A stretch of DNA of 64,000 bases from Chitinophaga sp. (GTDB lineage Bacteria; Bacteroidota; Bacteroidia; Chitinophagales; Chitinophagaceae). Location: positions 614,693 to 678,692 of the forward strand of contig NZ_JAGHZS010000003.1 in assembly GCF_017745275.1 (NCBI RefSeq). The letters are read 5' to 3'. Of the stretch, positions 1 to 8,604 are shown piece by piece (within the stretch, counting starts at the first letter, position 1; each line of letters starts with the position of its first letter). The notes below the pieces were generated by a model. That model was not told the origin of the DNA, ran no database searches, and saw only the letters and a program-made list of their open reading frames with translations. A program made the translations under genes and the position numbers.

Positions 1-1
1 C

Positions 2-820
2 GCCGGAAGCATGTATCCGGATGTATTGCGGGAGCATCTACAGCAATGTAAAAAAGCTACCAGCAAGCCTTTTGGTGTGAATGTGCCTTTGCTGTATCCT
101 GATATAGACCAGTTGATAAATATTATTTTGGAAGAAGGGGTACAAGTGGTGTTCACTTCTGCCGGCAATCCCAAAACGTGGACGCCGGTGCTGAAAGCTG
201 CTGGCGTAAAGGTAGTACATGTGGTATCCAGCGCCGCTTTTGCCCTGAAAAGTGAGGCTGCCGGTGTAGACGCTGTAGTAGCTGAAGGTTTCGAAGCAGG
301 TGGTCATAATGGTCGCGAAGAAACAACTACCATGGTACTGATCCCATCCGTATGCGAACAGGTGAAAATCCCGGTAATAGCCGCGGGTGGTATTGCCACC
401 GGAAAAGCCATGGCAGCGGCCTTTGCGCTGGGAGCTTCCGGTGTACAGATAGGCAGCCGTTTTGTAGCCACCCCTGAAGCATCTTCCCATATAAATTTTA
501 AACAAGCGGTGATCAACGCAAAAGAAGGAGATACCATGCTCAGTTTAAAGAAGCTGACCCCCGTGCGTTTAATTAAAAATAATTTCTACCAGGCCATCAA
601 GGCCGCTGAAGATAGCGGCGCCGATGCCGAAGCCCTGAAAACCCTGCTGGGACGCGCACGCGCCAAAGCCGGTATGTTTGAAGGTAATCTTGAAGAAGGA
701 GAACTGGAAATAGGCCAGGTGAGTGCACTGATACATGAAATAAAACCGGCTGCAATGGTAGTGGAAGAAATCTGGAACGAATTCAGGGAAACGATACAGC
801 GTTTAGCTGCCAGCATTTAG
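2..820 (+). CDS. Nitronate monooxygenase family protein (5' truncated by window edge)
   Basis: FMN-dependent TIM-barrel enzyme of the nitronate monooxygenase / 2-nitropropane dioxygenase family, which oxidises alkyl nitronates; FabK-type enoyl-ACP reductases share the fold. The frame is open to the first base of the window and reads Ala-Gly-Ser before the first Met, which matches the middle of the family's N-terminal region, so the true start lies upstream. Visible family signatures are the flavin-binding stretch EGFEAGGHNG, the strand IPVIAAGGIATG and the phosphate-binding ALGASGVQIGSRF. The C-terminus is complete. It converges on the ABC permease at 899, with an inverted repeat between them. 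Substrate cannot be deduced. Confidence 0.85.
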   Translation, partial: AGSMYPDVLREHLQQCKKATSKPFGVNVPLLYPDIDQLINIILEEGVQVVFTSAGNPKTWTPVLKAAGVKVVHVVSSAAFALKSEAAGVDAVVAEGFEAGGHNGREETTTMVLIPSVCEQVKIPVIAAGGIATGKAMAAAFALGASGVQIGSRFVATPEASSHINFKQAVINAKEGDTMLSLKKLTPVRLIKNNFYQAIKAAEDSGADAEALKTLLGRARAKAGMFEGNLEEGELEIGQVSALIHEIKPAAMVVEEIWNEFRETIQRLAASI

Positions 821-822
821 CC

Positions 823-872
823 AAATGCAGCGAAGATAATAGGCTATATTCCCGTATATATTCGCTGCATTT
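823..872. terminator. Inverted repeat between convergent genes, probable bidirectional terminator
   Basis: Perfect 12-bp arms (AAATGCAGCGAA at 823-834 and its complement at 861-872) flank a 26-nt spacer between two convergent genes. The right arm is followed by AGCTAAA/AGCTAGA direct repeats up to about 897. Related words (GAAGCGAATG, AAAGCT) recur in the larger inverted repeat at 4836-4936, so this may be a dispersed intergenic palindrome family rather than a simple terminator. Confidence 0.5.
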
Positions 873-898
873 TGCTAAAAGCTAAAAGCTAGAAGCTA

Positions 899-2212
899 TC
901 ACGGCTTTCTCACTACCCACTTCATGGCTTCTTTCAACGTAATTTTTTTGCCATACATCAGGATACCGGTGCGATATATTCTGCCGGCTACCCAGGTAGT
1001 ACCAATAAAGCCTCCTATGAGGCATAATAAGGACAGCACCAGTTGCCAGTAAGGCACCGTGCCGGGAACACCATATGGCAGGCGGGCCATCATCACCATA
1101 GGTGAGGTGAAAGGAATAATACTTCCCCATACCGCCAGTGGACTGCCCGGATCCTGTACTGCTTTCATCATGATCATTATACCAATGATAATAGGTACTG
1201 TAACCGGAATTGTTAATTGCTGGATATCGCTGGCATCTTCATTGGCCAGACTGCCAATAGCCGCATACAGCGAAGAGTAGAACAGGTAGCCCCCCAGGAA
1301 ATACAGGACGAAGCAAGGGATAATCAGGCCCCAGGGAATACTGCCTACCAGTTCACGCATTTTATGAATCATTTCTACCTGATCAGCATGACTGGCCTGC
1401 GCCATTGCGCCACCACCCTGTGCGGCGGCCTGCATGCTTTCCGGAGAAAAGAACAACGGTATCAAAGAATAGATAGCCGTGATGAGGATGCCCCAGATGC
1501 AAAACTGCAGCAGTCCAACCGCTGCAATGCCAATGATTTTGCCCATCATCAGCTGAAAAGGTTTTACACTGGATATCATCACTTCCGCAATACGACTTAC
1601 TTTTTCTTCCATCACTCCACGCATCACAGAGGTACCAAACAACAGCAGCACAATGTAGATGATAAAGCCGCTGGCATAGCCAACTCCATAGGCCACCCAG
1701 GAGCTGCCTTTCTTTTCATCGCGTCCATTTTTGAAGGTTACTTCCACGTTAGAGCGGATACCTTCCATTTTGGACTGGTCAATTCCCTGCATTTCCAGCC
1801 GCTTCTTTTCAATGATATCGTTGATATCTTTATTGATACTGCTTTCTATCGTAATGCTGGCCTGGCCGCTGCTATAGAATTCGAATCCGGAAGGGCGACT
1901 GATATCAAACTGTGGAATGTAGAGCAGGCCTTCATAGCCCTGATCCGCATAGTGTTGTTTGAGACTATCAATGTTCTGGTCATGCAGGTATTTGAAATAG
2001 GTGCCTTTGGAATCGGGGAATTTGTTATCAAATAAGCCACTGTTGTCTACTACTGCTATGCGCTTGTGTTCTGATGACGAAGTAGCCAGCAGTATAGGCA
2101 CAATGATCATGGCCGCAAAGGCAATCGGCACCAGCAGCGTGGTAACGAGGAAAGATTTTTTACGAACGCGGGTGGTAAATTCCCGCTTTATAATGAGCCA
2201 GATTTTTTCCAT
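899..2212 (-). CDS. ABC-2 type transporter permease (NatB/YhaP-like)
   Basis: Membrane subunit of an ABC exporter, 437 aa. It has the expected architecture: one N-terminal membrane segment (about residues 20-45), a large extracytoplasmic domain (about 50-175), then a cluster of five or six hydrophobic segments (180-420). The phrase RGVMEEKVSRIAEVMISSVKP after the second membrane segment is characteristic of the NatB-like ABC-2 permease family. It starts 15 nt downstream of the ATPase gene, so the two form an operon. Such pairs export ions, drugs or peptides; nothing here identifies the substrate. Confidence 0.88.
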   Translation of the reverse strand: MEKIWLIIKREFTTRVRKKSFLVTTLLVPIAFAAMIIVPILLATSSSEHKRIAVVDNSGLFDNKFPDSKGTYFKYLHDQNIDSLKQHYADQGYEGLLYIPQFDISRPSGFEFYSSGQASITIESSINKDINDIIEKKRLEMQGIDQSKMEGIRSNVEVTFKNGRDEKKGSSWVAYGVGYASGFIIYIVLLLFGTSVMRGVMEEKVSRIAEVMISSVKPFQLMMGKIIGIAAVGLLQFCIWGILITAIYSLIPLFFSPESMQAAAQGGGAMAQASHADQVEMIHKMRELVGSIPWGLIIPCFVLYFLGGYLFYSSLYAAIGSLANEDASDIQQLTIPVTVPIIIGIMIMMKAVQDPGSPLAVWGSIIPFTSPMVMMARLPYGVPGTVPYWQLVLSLLCLIGGFIGTTWVAGRIYRTGILMYGKKITLKEAMKWVVRKP

Positions 2213-2227
2213 AAGTAAGTAGCGTAA

Positions 2228-3172
2228 TCAGGTGAGTGGCATAGCCGCCAGGCGGGCGTTGGCCGTTTCAGTTTGCTGTACCTGGGTGATAAATACCTCG
2301 TTAATGGAGGGCAGAATTTCTTCGAAATAAGTTACGGGGATATCCTGGCGGATGAAATGTAGCAGGATATCGTTAGTGGTACTGTCTTCATTCATTTTTA
2401 CCGTAAACGCTTTGTCATGTGTTTCCACAATGTTGAAGTGCCAGGTGGCCATTTGTGCCGGGTTAGGCATCGTACCCAGGCCTATTTTGAAGAGACCTTG
2501 TTTGAAGTCCTGTTGTATTTGTTGTACGCCGCCATCCAATATTTTATGTCCTTTGTTGATCAGCATAATATGATCGCAGATCTCTTCAACCTGTTCCATA
2601 CGGTGGGTAGAAAAGATGATGGTAGTACCTTGTTTGCTGAGTTGAAAGATTTCCTGTTTGATCAGGTTGGAATTAATAGGATCCAGGCCGGAAAAGGGTT
2701 CATCGAGTATCAGCAGTTTAGGTTCATGCAGGATGGTGGAAATGAACTGTACTTTTTGCTGCATGCCTTTACTGAGTTCATCTACTTTTTTATGGTACCA
2801 GGAGTTGATATCAAACTTATCGAACCAGTATTTGATTTTTTGTGTCGCCTCTTTTTTGGAAAGGCCCTTTAACTGAGCGAGGTAGAGAGTTTGTTCTCCT
2901 ACCATCATCTTTTTGTAAAGGCCTCTTTCTTCGGGCATGTAGCCGATGTACTGTACATCGTTTTCGGGGTTAAACTTTTTACCATGGAAAAGTATTTCTC
3001 CTTCATCGGGATAGAAGATGCCGGTAATCATGCGTAGCAGCGTGGTTTTACCGGCGCCGTTAGGTCCCAGTAGTCCGAAGATGCTGCCCTGTTGAATATC
3101 AAAGCTCACATCATCTACCGCTTTATGGGTTTGATAATGTTTTTTCAGGTGTTTGACTTCGAGTAAGTTCAT
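2228..3172 (-). CDS. ABC transporter ATP-binding protein
   Basis: Cytoplasmic ATPase subunit of 314 aa that powers the adjacent ABC-2 permease. In order: Walker A GPNGAGKTT near residue 37, a Q-loop region, the signature-like LSKGMQQKVQ near 130, Walker B LLILDEPFSGLDP and the H-loop STHRMEQVEEI. The last ~90 residues form an extension typical of the DUF4162-bearing NatA-like ATPases. It is the first gene of a two-gene minus-strand operon and ends 15 nt before the permease start. Confidence 0.92.
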   Translation of the reverse strand: MNLLEVKHLKKHYQTHKAVDDVSFDIQQGSIFGLLGPNGAGKTTLLRMITGIFYPDEGEILFHGKKFNPENDVQYIGYMPEERGLYKKMMVGEQTLYLAQLKGLSKKEATQKIKYWFDKFDINSWYHKKVDELSKGMQQKVQFISTILHEPKLLILDEPFSGLDPINSNLIKQEIFQLSKQGTTIIFSTHRMEQVEEICDHIMLINKGHKILDGGVQQIQQDFKQGLFKIGLGTMPNPAQMATWHFNIVETHDKAFTVKMNEDSTTNDILLHFIRQDIPVTYFEEILPSINEVFITQVQQTETANARLAAMPLT

Positions 3173-3227
3173 GGTGAAAAATTAATGATTAATCTGCAAT
3201 AAATAATCATCAACGTTTACCTGCTGC

Positions 3228-4787
3228 TTATCGCAGTTTATCTGCAATCATGGCAGCTACGCGTTCTCCATCCATGGCAGCGGAAACAATGCCACCGGCA
3301 TAACCGGCGCCTTCTGCGCAGGGATACAGGCCGGCTACCTGTGGGTGTTCCAGTGTATCATTATCGCGGGGGATGCGTACAGGGGAAGAGGTGCGTGACT
3401 CGGTGGCTACCAGTACGGCATTTTCCGTATAGTATCCTTTCATTTTGCGGCCAAATGCTTTGAAGGCGCCTGCGAGGCGTTGGTGTACTACTTTGGGTAA
3501 TACATTGCGCAGATCGGCGCTTTGGAGGCCTGGAACATAGGAGCAGTCGGGCAAAGAAGCGGATATTTTTTTGTTGACGAAGTCGGTCATTCTTTGTGCG
3601 GGGGCTACGAAGTTGCCACCACCGGCGATATAAGCCTGTTTTTCTACTGCCTGCTGGAAATACATGGCAGCCAGTGGCCCGTGTTTAGCGAAGGGTGCAA
3701 AATCGGATTTATCAACGGTAACCACCATGCCGGAGTTGGCGAATGGGTTGTTGCGTTTGGAAGGCGACCAGCCGTTTACCACCAGTTCGCCGGGATCTGT
3801 AGCGGCGGGGGCAATAATGCCACCTGGGCACATACAGAAAGAGAATACACCACGGCCATCTACCTGTTCTACCAGGCTATAGCTGGCGGGAGGAAGGAAT
3901 TCGCCGCGTGTGCTGCAGTGGTACTGTGCACTGTCGATCAGCTCCTGTGGATGTTCTACCCGTACGCCAAGCGCAAAGGGTTTGGCTTCCAGCAAGATGC
4001 CCTGTTGGTGGAGCATGATAAAAATATCGCGGGCAGAGTGGCCGGTAGCGAGGATGAGTTGCCTGCCTTCGAAGTGTTGTCCGGAGGCGGTTTGTACGCC
4101 GGTAACGGCACCGTCTTTTATTTGTATGGCCGATACTTTTTGTTCAAAGTGTACTTCTCCGCCACTGTTGATAATTTGCTCGCGCATAGCGGTGATGATA
4201 TGCGGGAGTTTGTTGGTACCAATATGTGGGTGCGCATCAATCATGATTTTTTCTTCTGCGCCGAAGTGAACAAAAATGTTGAGTATGCGGTTAATATCGC
4301 CACGCTTGTTGGAGCGGGTATATAATTTCCCATCGGAGTAAGTACCGGCGCCACCTTCGCCGAAGCAGTAGTTGGAGTCGGGATTTACGATACCGGTTTT
4401 ATTGAGAGCGGCGAGATCTCTGCGTCTGGCGCGTACATCTTTGCCTCGTTCAATAATGATAGGCTTCAGTCCTGCTTCTATGAGCCGTAGTGCGGCAAAG
4501 AGTCCTGCGGGGCCTGCGCCTGCGATCAATACCCTGGGGGCATTGGCCGGGAGCGTAGGATATACCGGATGGGTATGTTGGCGTTCGATGAAAGGTTCTT
4601 TTACAAATACCTGTATGGTGAGTACAAAGAATACTTGCCTGGAGCGCGCGTCTATAGAGCGTTTCAGCAGATTGAATCCGGTAATATCAGTGGGCTTTAC
4701 ACTCAGTGCAGCAGCGGCGTGCTGTATGATATGTGTATGAGAGGCGGCATCAGCCGGCAGTAATTTAAGAGATAGTTGTTGTATCAT
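3228..4787 (-). CDS. FAD-dependent dehydrogenase (COG2509-type NAD(P)/FAD oxidoreductase)
   Basis: A 519-aa flavoprotein. Residues 1-80 form an alpha/beta N-terminal module. A dinucleotide-binding motif GAGPAGLFAALRLIEAG follows at about residue 89, then ERG and a second FAD contact ATGHSARDIF near 245. The C-terminus contains the family's typical GAGYAGGIVSAAMDG. Length and order fit the uncharacterised FAD-dependent dehydrogenases of COG2509 that occur singly in many bacteria. Substrate is unknown. A 37-bp inverted repeat lies just upstream (4836-4936). Confidence 0.85.
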   Translation of the reverse strand: MIQQLSLKLLPADAASHTHIIQHAAAALSVKPTDITGFNLLKRSIDARSRQVFFVLTIQVFVKEPFIERQHTHPVYPTLPANAPRVLIAGAGPAGLFAALRLIEAGLKPIIIERGKDVRARRRDLAALNKTGIVNPDSNYCFGEGGAGTYSDGKLYTRSNKRGDINRILNIFVHFGAEEKIMIDAHPHIGTNKLPHIITAMREQIINSGGEVHFEQKVSAIQIKDGAVTGVQTASGQHFEGRQLILATGHSARDIFIMLHQQGILLEAKPFALGVRVEHPQELIDSAQYHCSTRGEFLPPASYSLVEQVDGRGVFSFCMCPGGIIAPAATDPGELVVNGWSPSKRNNPFANSGMVVTVDKSDFAPFAKHGPLAAMYFQQAVEKQAYIAGGGNFVAPAQRMTDFVNKKISASLPDCSYVPGLQSADLRNVLPKVVHQRLAGAFKAFGRKMKGYYTENAVLVATESRTSSPVRIPRDNDTLEHPQVAGLYPCAEGAGYAGGIVSAAMDGERVAAMIADKLR

Positions 4788-4835
4788 GCTAACGGTTAGG
4801 TGGTTATCCTAAAACTGGAGCAAAGATAGGAAAAA

Positions 4836-4936
4836 GCATAAAGCTGAAAGCACAAAGCTATTGAAGCGAATGCCCGTAGCGTAATATTTTCGCAACAGTC
4901 ATTCGCTTCAATAGCTTTGTGCTTTTAGCTTTATGC
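4836..4936. repeat. Large near-perfect intergenic inverted repeat (37-bp arms)
   Basis: Arms at 4836-4872 and 4900-4936 are complementary over 37 nt with one G-T pairing, around a 27-nt spacer. It lies between two minus-strand genes: downstream of the DUF3127 gene and upstream of the FAD dehydrogenase. It is internally repetitive (AAAGCT/AAAGC words) and shares GAAGCGAA-like words with the palindrome at 823-872. Transcription through it would form a very stable hairpin, so it may terminate the upstream gene; its length and repetitiveness also suggest a REP-like dispersed element. Confidence 0.75.
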
Positions 4937-4946
4937 CTTCAGCTTA

Positions 4947-5327
4947 CTAGAACGGTAAATCGTCTCCACCGTCGCCAGCAGGCATTTGTGGTGCGTTGTA
5001 GTTAGGCATTGGGTCTGCGCCTGGAGCGGGTGCTGCCATTACAGATTCCATACGCCATGCGTCCAGGTTGGTGATGTAATTTACTTTACCATCTTTTTCC
5101 CATCTGGTGCCTTTAATATTGAAATAAACTTTAACGTTTTCACCTTCATTGAACCGGTCAACAATACCAGTGCGGTCTTGCACCGACTGAAACTTAATGT
5201 AGTTATTGATAACACGGCCATTGATGTCATCGGACTTCTCTATAACGAACTCTCTTGTTTTAAAAGTTTCGCTACGTTGTACCGTGTTGTACTTCACAAT
5301 CAGCTTTCCGGTAATTTCAAAACTCAT
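4947..5327 (-). CDS. DUF3127 domain-containing protein
   Basis: A 126-aa protein matching the DUF3127 family, small proteins found almost only in Bacteroidota. The N-terminal ~95 residues form a beta-rich OB-like domain (MSFEITGKLIVKYNTVQRS, then FNEGENVKVYFNIKGTRWEK). The tail is a low-complexity, Pro/Ala/Gly-rich linker ending in an acidic GGDDLPF peptide. An OB-fold-like core with an acidic DDLPF tip resembles single-stranded DNA-binding proteins, but no function has been established. It is transcribed divergently from dnaA. Confidence 0.85.
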   Translation of the reverse strand: MSFEITGKLIVKYNTVQRSETFKTREFVIEKSDDINGRVINNYIKFQSVQDRTGIVDRFNEGENVKVYFNIKGTRWEKDGKVNYITNLDAWRMESVMAAPAPGADPMPNYNAPQMPAGDGGDDLPF

Positions 5328-5479
5328 AGAAAAATTATTTTAAATTCAGAAGGGTCAAAGATAAGGTATTCGACTTAGTGCGGGCAAATATTTTTTATTA
5401 ATCCGGTGCGCGCGGATATAAAAAAATTGTTTCATAATAACTATTGCTGAATTCATTTTTTTTAATGGAGATACTAACA

Positions 5480-5487
5480 TAGTTTTG
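5480..5487 (+). promoter_or_regulatory. Possible -7 element for a long dnaA leader transcript
   Basis: TAGTTTTG at 5480-5487 fits the Bacteroidota -7 consensus TAnnTTTG, but no clean TTTG element lies 19-21 nt upstream (a T-run does). If used, it would give a leader of almost 400 nt before dnaA. Confidence 0.3.
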
Positions 5488-5589
5488 CACCCTCTCCGGA
5501 AAAAGTGTGAATATCTCACGCTTTACCAGTGAACGATTTTTTTCGGAAGAAGGGATACAATATTATTTTATCAATTATATATCCATATT

Positions 5590-5758
5590 TATGATAAAAA
5601 GGAGAATGAAGAAGATAAGTGTGCTGTTAATCAATGGGGTTCATAGTATTGAAAACCGTGTCACGTCTGGGCTGTAAAGCCACGGCAGTATTGGAATGAG
5701 GAGTTTGGGTACTCTGTAATCAGGAGAATATAAACAAGGGTAGATAAATTTTTTTTTT
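5590..5758 (+). ncRNA. Candidate structured leader or small RNA upstream of dnaA
   Basis: The 550-nt gap between the DUF3127 gene and dnaA holds a region with nested pairing. CCGT (5656-5659) pairs with ACGG (5682-5685), enclosing GGCT-GTAA-AGCC, a 4-bp stem with a GNRA tetraloop (5670-5681). A second hairpin, GAGT/ACTC, lies at 5701-5714, and a run of ten T follows at 5749-5758. I do not recognise an RNA family. No clear consensus DnaA boxes were found in the gap. It could be a leader, a free small RNA ending at the T-run, or chance. Confidence 0.3.
5606..5677 (+). CDS. Possible 23-codon leader peptide upstream of dnaA
   Basis: A short frame starts at ATG 5606 and stops with TAA at 5675-5677. 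An AGGAGA stretch sits directly before the start codon, unusually Shine-Dalgarno-like for this phylum. An in-frame ATG lies five codons upstream. The predicted peptide begins MKKISVLLINGV. The stop codon falls inside the GNRA-loop hairpin described for this leader, which is what a translation-coupled attenuator would look like. Coding status is unproven. Confidence 0.25.
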   Translation: MKKISVLLINGVHSIENRVTSGL

Positions 5759-5880
5759 CAACATTTTCTACAGATATTCGTCGTCCTGTCTGAAAATTTT
5801 TCAACATCCTGCGTTGGGGAATTTCGAATTCGAGAACTAAGCATCCTTAATTAAGAAACAATCTAATTTTTTTTATCTCA

Positions 5881-7314
5881 ATGAATAAAACTTGCGAACA
5901 AGTTTGGGAAAAGTGTCTTAATATAATTAGGGATATAGTAGAATGGCAGCCGTTTAAGACATGGTTTGAACCTATTAAACCCATTAAACTTGAAAACAAT
6001 GTTTTAACCATCCAGGTCCCCAGCCAATTCTTTTATGAATACCTTGAGGAGCATTATGTGGGATTGCTAGGAAAAACTATTAAAAGAGAATTAGGTAAAG
6101 AAGCCAGGTTGGAGTATCGCATTGTAGTCGAGAACGGTACACCACATCAGCATCCCAGAACAGTAAACATGCCCACGCAGTTTACAAAACCTCAGAAAGA
6201 CAATGAAGTAGATTTTCCTTTAACGATTCACAACCCGGTTAAGAACCCCTTTGTTATTCCGGGTATTAAAAGAGTACAGATTGACTCGCAGCTCAATCCA
6301 AATTACACCTTTGATGCGTATGTAGAAGGTGACAGTAATCGGGTAGCAAGACGCGCAGGGAAAACCGTGGCTGAAAAGCCAGGTGGTACGTCTTTTAATC
6401 CACTGGTAATATATGGAGGCGTAGGATTGGGAAAAACCCATCTGGCGCAAGCTGTGGGCAATGATGTAAAACGTATACATCCGAATAAAGCGGTGTTATA
6501 TGTAAGTGCAGAGAAATTCATTAACCAGTTTATAGATCACTCAAAGAATAATATCATCAATGATTTTATTCACTTCTATCAATTGATAGATGTGTTGATT
6601 GTAGATGATATTCAATTTTTTGCACGTGCAGAGAAAACGCAGGATGCTTTCTTTGCTATCTTCAACCATTTACACCAGTCTGGTAAACAGCTGATCTTAA
6701 CGTCTGATAAGGCGCCTAAAGATCTGGATGGTGTACAGGAAAGGTTGCTGAGCCGCTTCCGTTGGGGGCTTAGCGCAGACATTCAGATTCCGGATTTTGA
6801 AACCAGGATGGAAATCCTCGAAATGAAAATGCGGAATGATGGACTGGAAATGCCTAAAGAAGTAGTGAAGTATGTAGCCTACAATATTCAAACAAATGTA
6901 CGTGAACTGGAAGGCGCATTGATTTCATTGCTGGCACAGTCGTCACTGAACCGCAAAGAAATAGACCTGGAGCTGGCGAAGCGTGTATTGAAATCTTTTG
7001 TGAAAACATCTTCCAAAGAAATTACCATCGAGAGTATACAGAAAATGGTATGTGAATATTTTGATGTACCATATGATAAGTTGCTGCAGAAAACACGTAA
7101 ACGTGAAATCGTGCAGGCCAGACAAATTACCATGTACCTCGCCAAATCATTTACTAAAAATTCACTCAAAACTATTGGTGAACATTTTGGTGGTCGTGAT
7201 CATACTACGGTGATTCATAGTTGTCAGACTGTGAAAGACCTGATGGATACTGATAATAACTTCCGTGACAGCGTGATTGAATTGCAACAGAAAGTACAAC
7301 TGGCAGCGATGTAA
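5881..7314 (+). CDS. dnaA: Chromosomal replication initiator protein DnaA
   Basis: Initiator ATPase that binds DnaA boxes and melts the origin. The 477 residues cover all four domains: an N-terminal helicase-interacting domain I (1-80), a short linker domain II, the AAA+ core with Walker A GGVGLGKTH at about 180 and Walker B LIVDDIQFF near 239, and the DNA-binding domain IV with the family signature GGRDHTTVIHSC near 436. The ATG at 5881 begins the typical domain I sequence. A Rho-independent terminator follows at 7342. Autoregulation is common for dnaA, but no consensus box cluster is visible in its 550-nt upstream gap. Confidence 0.98.
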   Translation: MNKTCEQVWEKCLNIIRDIVEWQPFKTWFEPIKPIKLENNVLTIQVPSQFFYEYLEEHYVGLLGKTIKRELGKEARLEYRIVVENGTPHQHPRTVNMPTQFTKPQKDNEVDFPLTIHNPVKNPFVIPGIKRVQIDSQLNPNYTFDAYVEGDSNRVARRAGKTVAEKPGGTSFNPLVIYGGVGLGKTHLAQAVGNDVKRIHPNKAVLYVSAEKFINQFIDHSKNNIINDFIHFYQLIDVLIVDDIQFFARAEKTQDAFFAIFNHLHQSGKQLILTSDKAPKDLDGVQERLLSRFRWGLSADIQIPDFETRMEILEMKMRNDGLEMPKEVVKYVAYNIQTNVRELEGALISLLAQSSLNRKEIDLELAKRVLKSFVKTSSKEITIESIQKMVCEYFDVPYDKLLQKTRKREIVQARQITMYLAKSFTKNSLKTIGEHFGGRDHTTVIHSCQTVKDLMDTDNNFRDSVIELQQKVQLAAM

Positions 7315-7341
7315 GACCAGCCTAACCCTGATAACCTATTT

Positions 7342-7375
7342 AAAAAAGCTCTGCAATCATTGTGGAGCTTTTTTT
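7342..7375 (+). terminator. Rho-independent terminator of dnaA
   Basis: AAAAAAGCTC (7342-7351) pairs with GAGCTTTTTT (from 7365), with an inner partly paired loop and a run of T at the 3' side, 28 nt after the dnaA stop codon. Confidence 0.85.
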
Positions 7376-7512
7376 ATTTACTTCTTCCCAAAAAATAGAT
7401 TAATAGCATTTTGAATATGAGAAGATGTGATAAATTCCATCTGCTGCTATGAACAAGCGTATACCGGGGCAGCACCGGGTTTTCAACTTTTTTTATAAAA
7501 AAATGAAAATCT

Positions 7513-7543
7513 TTTGGTGAATATAAAACTTTGTTTATTTTTG
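7513..7543 (+). promoter_or_regulatory. Promoter of tRNA-Ser
   Basis: TTTG at 7513-7516 and TATTTTTG at 7536-7543, separated by 19 nt, match the Bacteroidota primary-sigma consensus exactly. The tRNA starts 20 nt downstream. Confidence 0.75.
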
Positions 7544-7563
7544 CAACCCCTAACGGGGAATAC

Positions 7564-7652
7564 GGAGAGATGCCTGAGTGGCCGAAAGGAACGGTTTGCT
7601 AAACCGTCATACGGGTTAAACTGTATCGAGGGTTCGAATCCCTCTCTCTCCG
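7564..7652 (+). tRNA. tRNA-Ser (anticodon GCT)
   Basis: An 89-nt cloverleaf with a long variable arm. The acceptor stem is GGAGAGA/TCTCTCC, the anticodon stem ACGGT/ACCGT with loop TTGCTAA (anticodon GCT), and the T arm GAGGG-TTCGAAT-CCCTC. The discriminator base is G and CCA is not encoded. It has its own promoter and terminator. Confidence 0.97.
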
Positions 7653-7670
7653 CAGAGATTAAACGCATCA

Positions 7671-7699
7671 ATGCCCTCGCTAACGCGGGGGCATTTTTT
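7671..7699 (+). terminator. Terminator of tRNA-Ser
   Basis: ATGCCCTCGC (7671-7680) and GCGGGGGCAT (7685-7694) form a 10-bp stem with a TAAC loop, followed by a run of T to 7699. Confidence 0.88.
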
Positions 7700-7801
7700 A
7701 TTCCATACCTCCGGAGCGCCCATCTTCAACAGCAGTTTGTTTGATCTGCCTGATTCCTGTAACTTTATTGGGGTATCCTTTAAAACATACACCTGCATAG
7801 C

Positions 7802-8569
7802 ATGGAACAGCCCCTGTTATTTTTTTCCACCGGGTACTTTATGTATATAGGCCGCGCTATAGACACTGTTGTTCACGAGCATCATGCCTTACAGATAGCC
7901 ATCAGCTTTGAGGATACCATAGAGATCATCTCACCGGGTTCAATACTGAAACATAAGGCCGTTATCATCGGCTCTGATGAACCACATGAATGCAGAACAC
8001 AAAACAATACCTTTCTACTGATCAATATTGACCCGGAATGTAAAATAGGCAGGGGACTTAAAAAGGCTTGCCTGGCTGACAAAAAAATAGCCGCATTACC
8101 TGTTGCAATGGTGGAAGTATTATTGGAAGAAATAAAACCGCTATTACCGGATCATACTGCTGTTGACCGTATTTTTAATATTACGCTTCAATTCCTCCGG
8201 GAACTTTCACATACAGAAGGAAATGAAGAAATGGATGATCGCATCACCAGGGTACTGGAGGTGCTTAAACAGCCGGGAGAAGTGCCATTAAAGATCAGCC
8301 ATTTATCAGCTATCGTCTACCTCTCTCCCAGTCGCCTTATCCATTTATTTACAACACAGGTAGGTATTCCCATCCGGAAATATATCCTATGGGTCAGGAT
8401 TTTAACCGCAGTGCAGTATATCATTAACGCCAGGGATATCACAGATGCAGCCCTCGAAGCAGGTTTCTCCGATGCTCCGCATTTCAACCGGACCTTTAAA
8501 AGAATGTTCGGGTTGGCCCCTTCCTTCTTATTGAAGAATAGCCAAATCATTCAAGCCTATGTAAAGTAA
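7802..8569 (+). CDS. AraC family transcriptional regulator
   Basis: A 255-aa regulator. Residues 1-130 form a cupin-like sensor region (HEHHALQIAISF, then a strand-rich stretch). The last ~100 residues contain the paired helix-turn-helix of AraC/XylS proteins, including LSPSRLIHLFTTQVGIPIRKYI and the second-helix signature DAALEAGFSDAPHFNRTFKRMFGLAPS. It is first in a row of three plus-strand genes (membrane protein, SRPBCC protein), 35 nt ahead of the next, and is likely to regulate them or be co-transcribed with them. Confidence 0.9.
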   Translation: MEQPLLFFSTGYFMYIGRAIDTVVHEHHALQIAISFEDTIEIISPGSILKHKAVIIGSDEPHECRTQNNTFLLINIDPECKIGRGLKKACLADKKIAALPVAMVEVLLEEIKPLLPDHTAVDRIFNITLQFLRELSHTEGNEEMDDRITRVLEVLKQPGEVPLKISHLSAIVYLSPSRLIHLFTTQVGIPIRKYILWVRILTAVQYIINARDITDAALEAGFSDAPHFNRTFKRMFGLAPSFLLKNSQIIQAYVK

Positions 8570-8604
8570 CAGCGGGATCTTTGCATAAAGTAAATCCAAA
8601 CTTT

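Noticed and set aside
1217..2035. Long plus-strand frame opposite the ABC permease (272 codons)
   Set aside because: It lies wholly antisense to a well-supported membrane protein and has no domain-like sequence.
3522..4325. Long plus-strand frame opposite the FAD dehydrogenase (267 codons)
   Set aside because: Shadow of a well-supported gene, rich in Tyr/Gly/Phe from reverse codons, no motif.
5650..5735. Cobalamin-type riboswitch, suggested by GCCACGG and TCAGGAGAAT words
   Set aside because: The order and spacing of the conserved boxes do not match, and dnaA is not a plausible target. Kept only as an unclassified structured leader.
5328..5880. Chromosomal origin with DnaA boxes upstream of dnaA
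   Set aside because: No cluster of TTATNCACA-like boxes or typical DNA-unwinding repeats was found in the gap; position next to dnaA alone is not enough.
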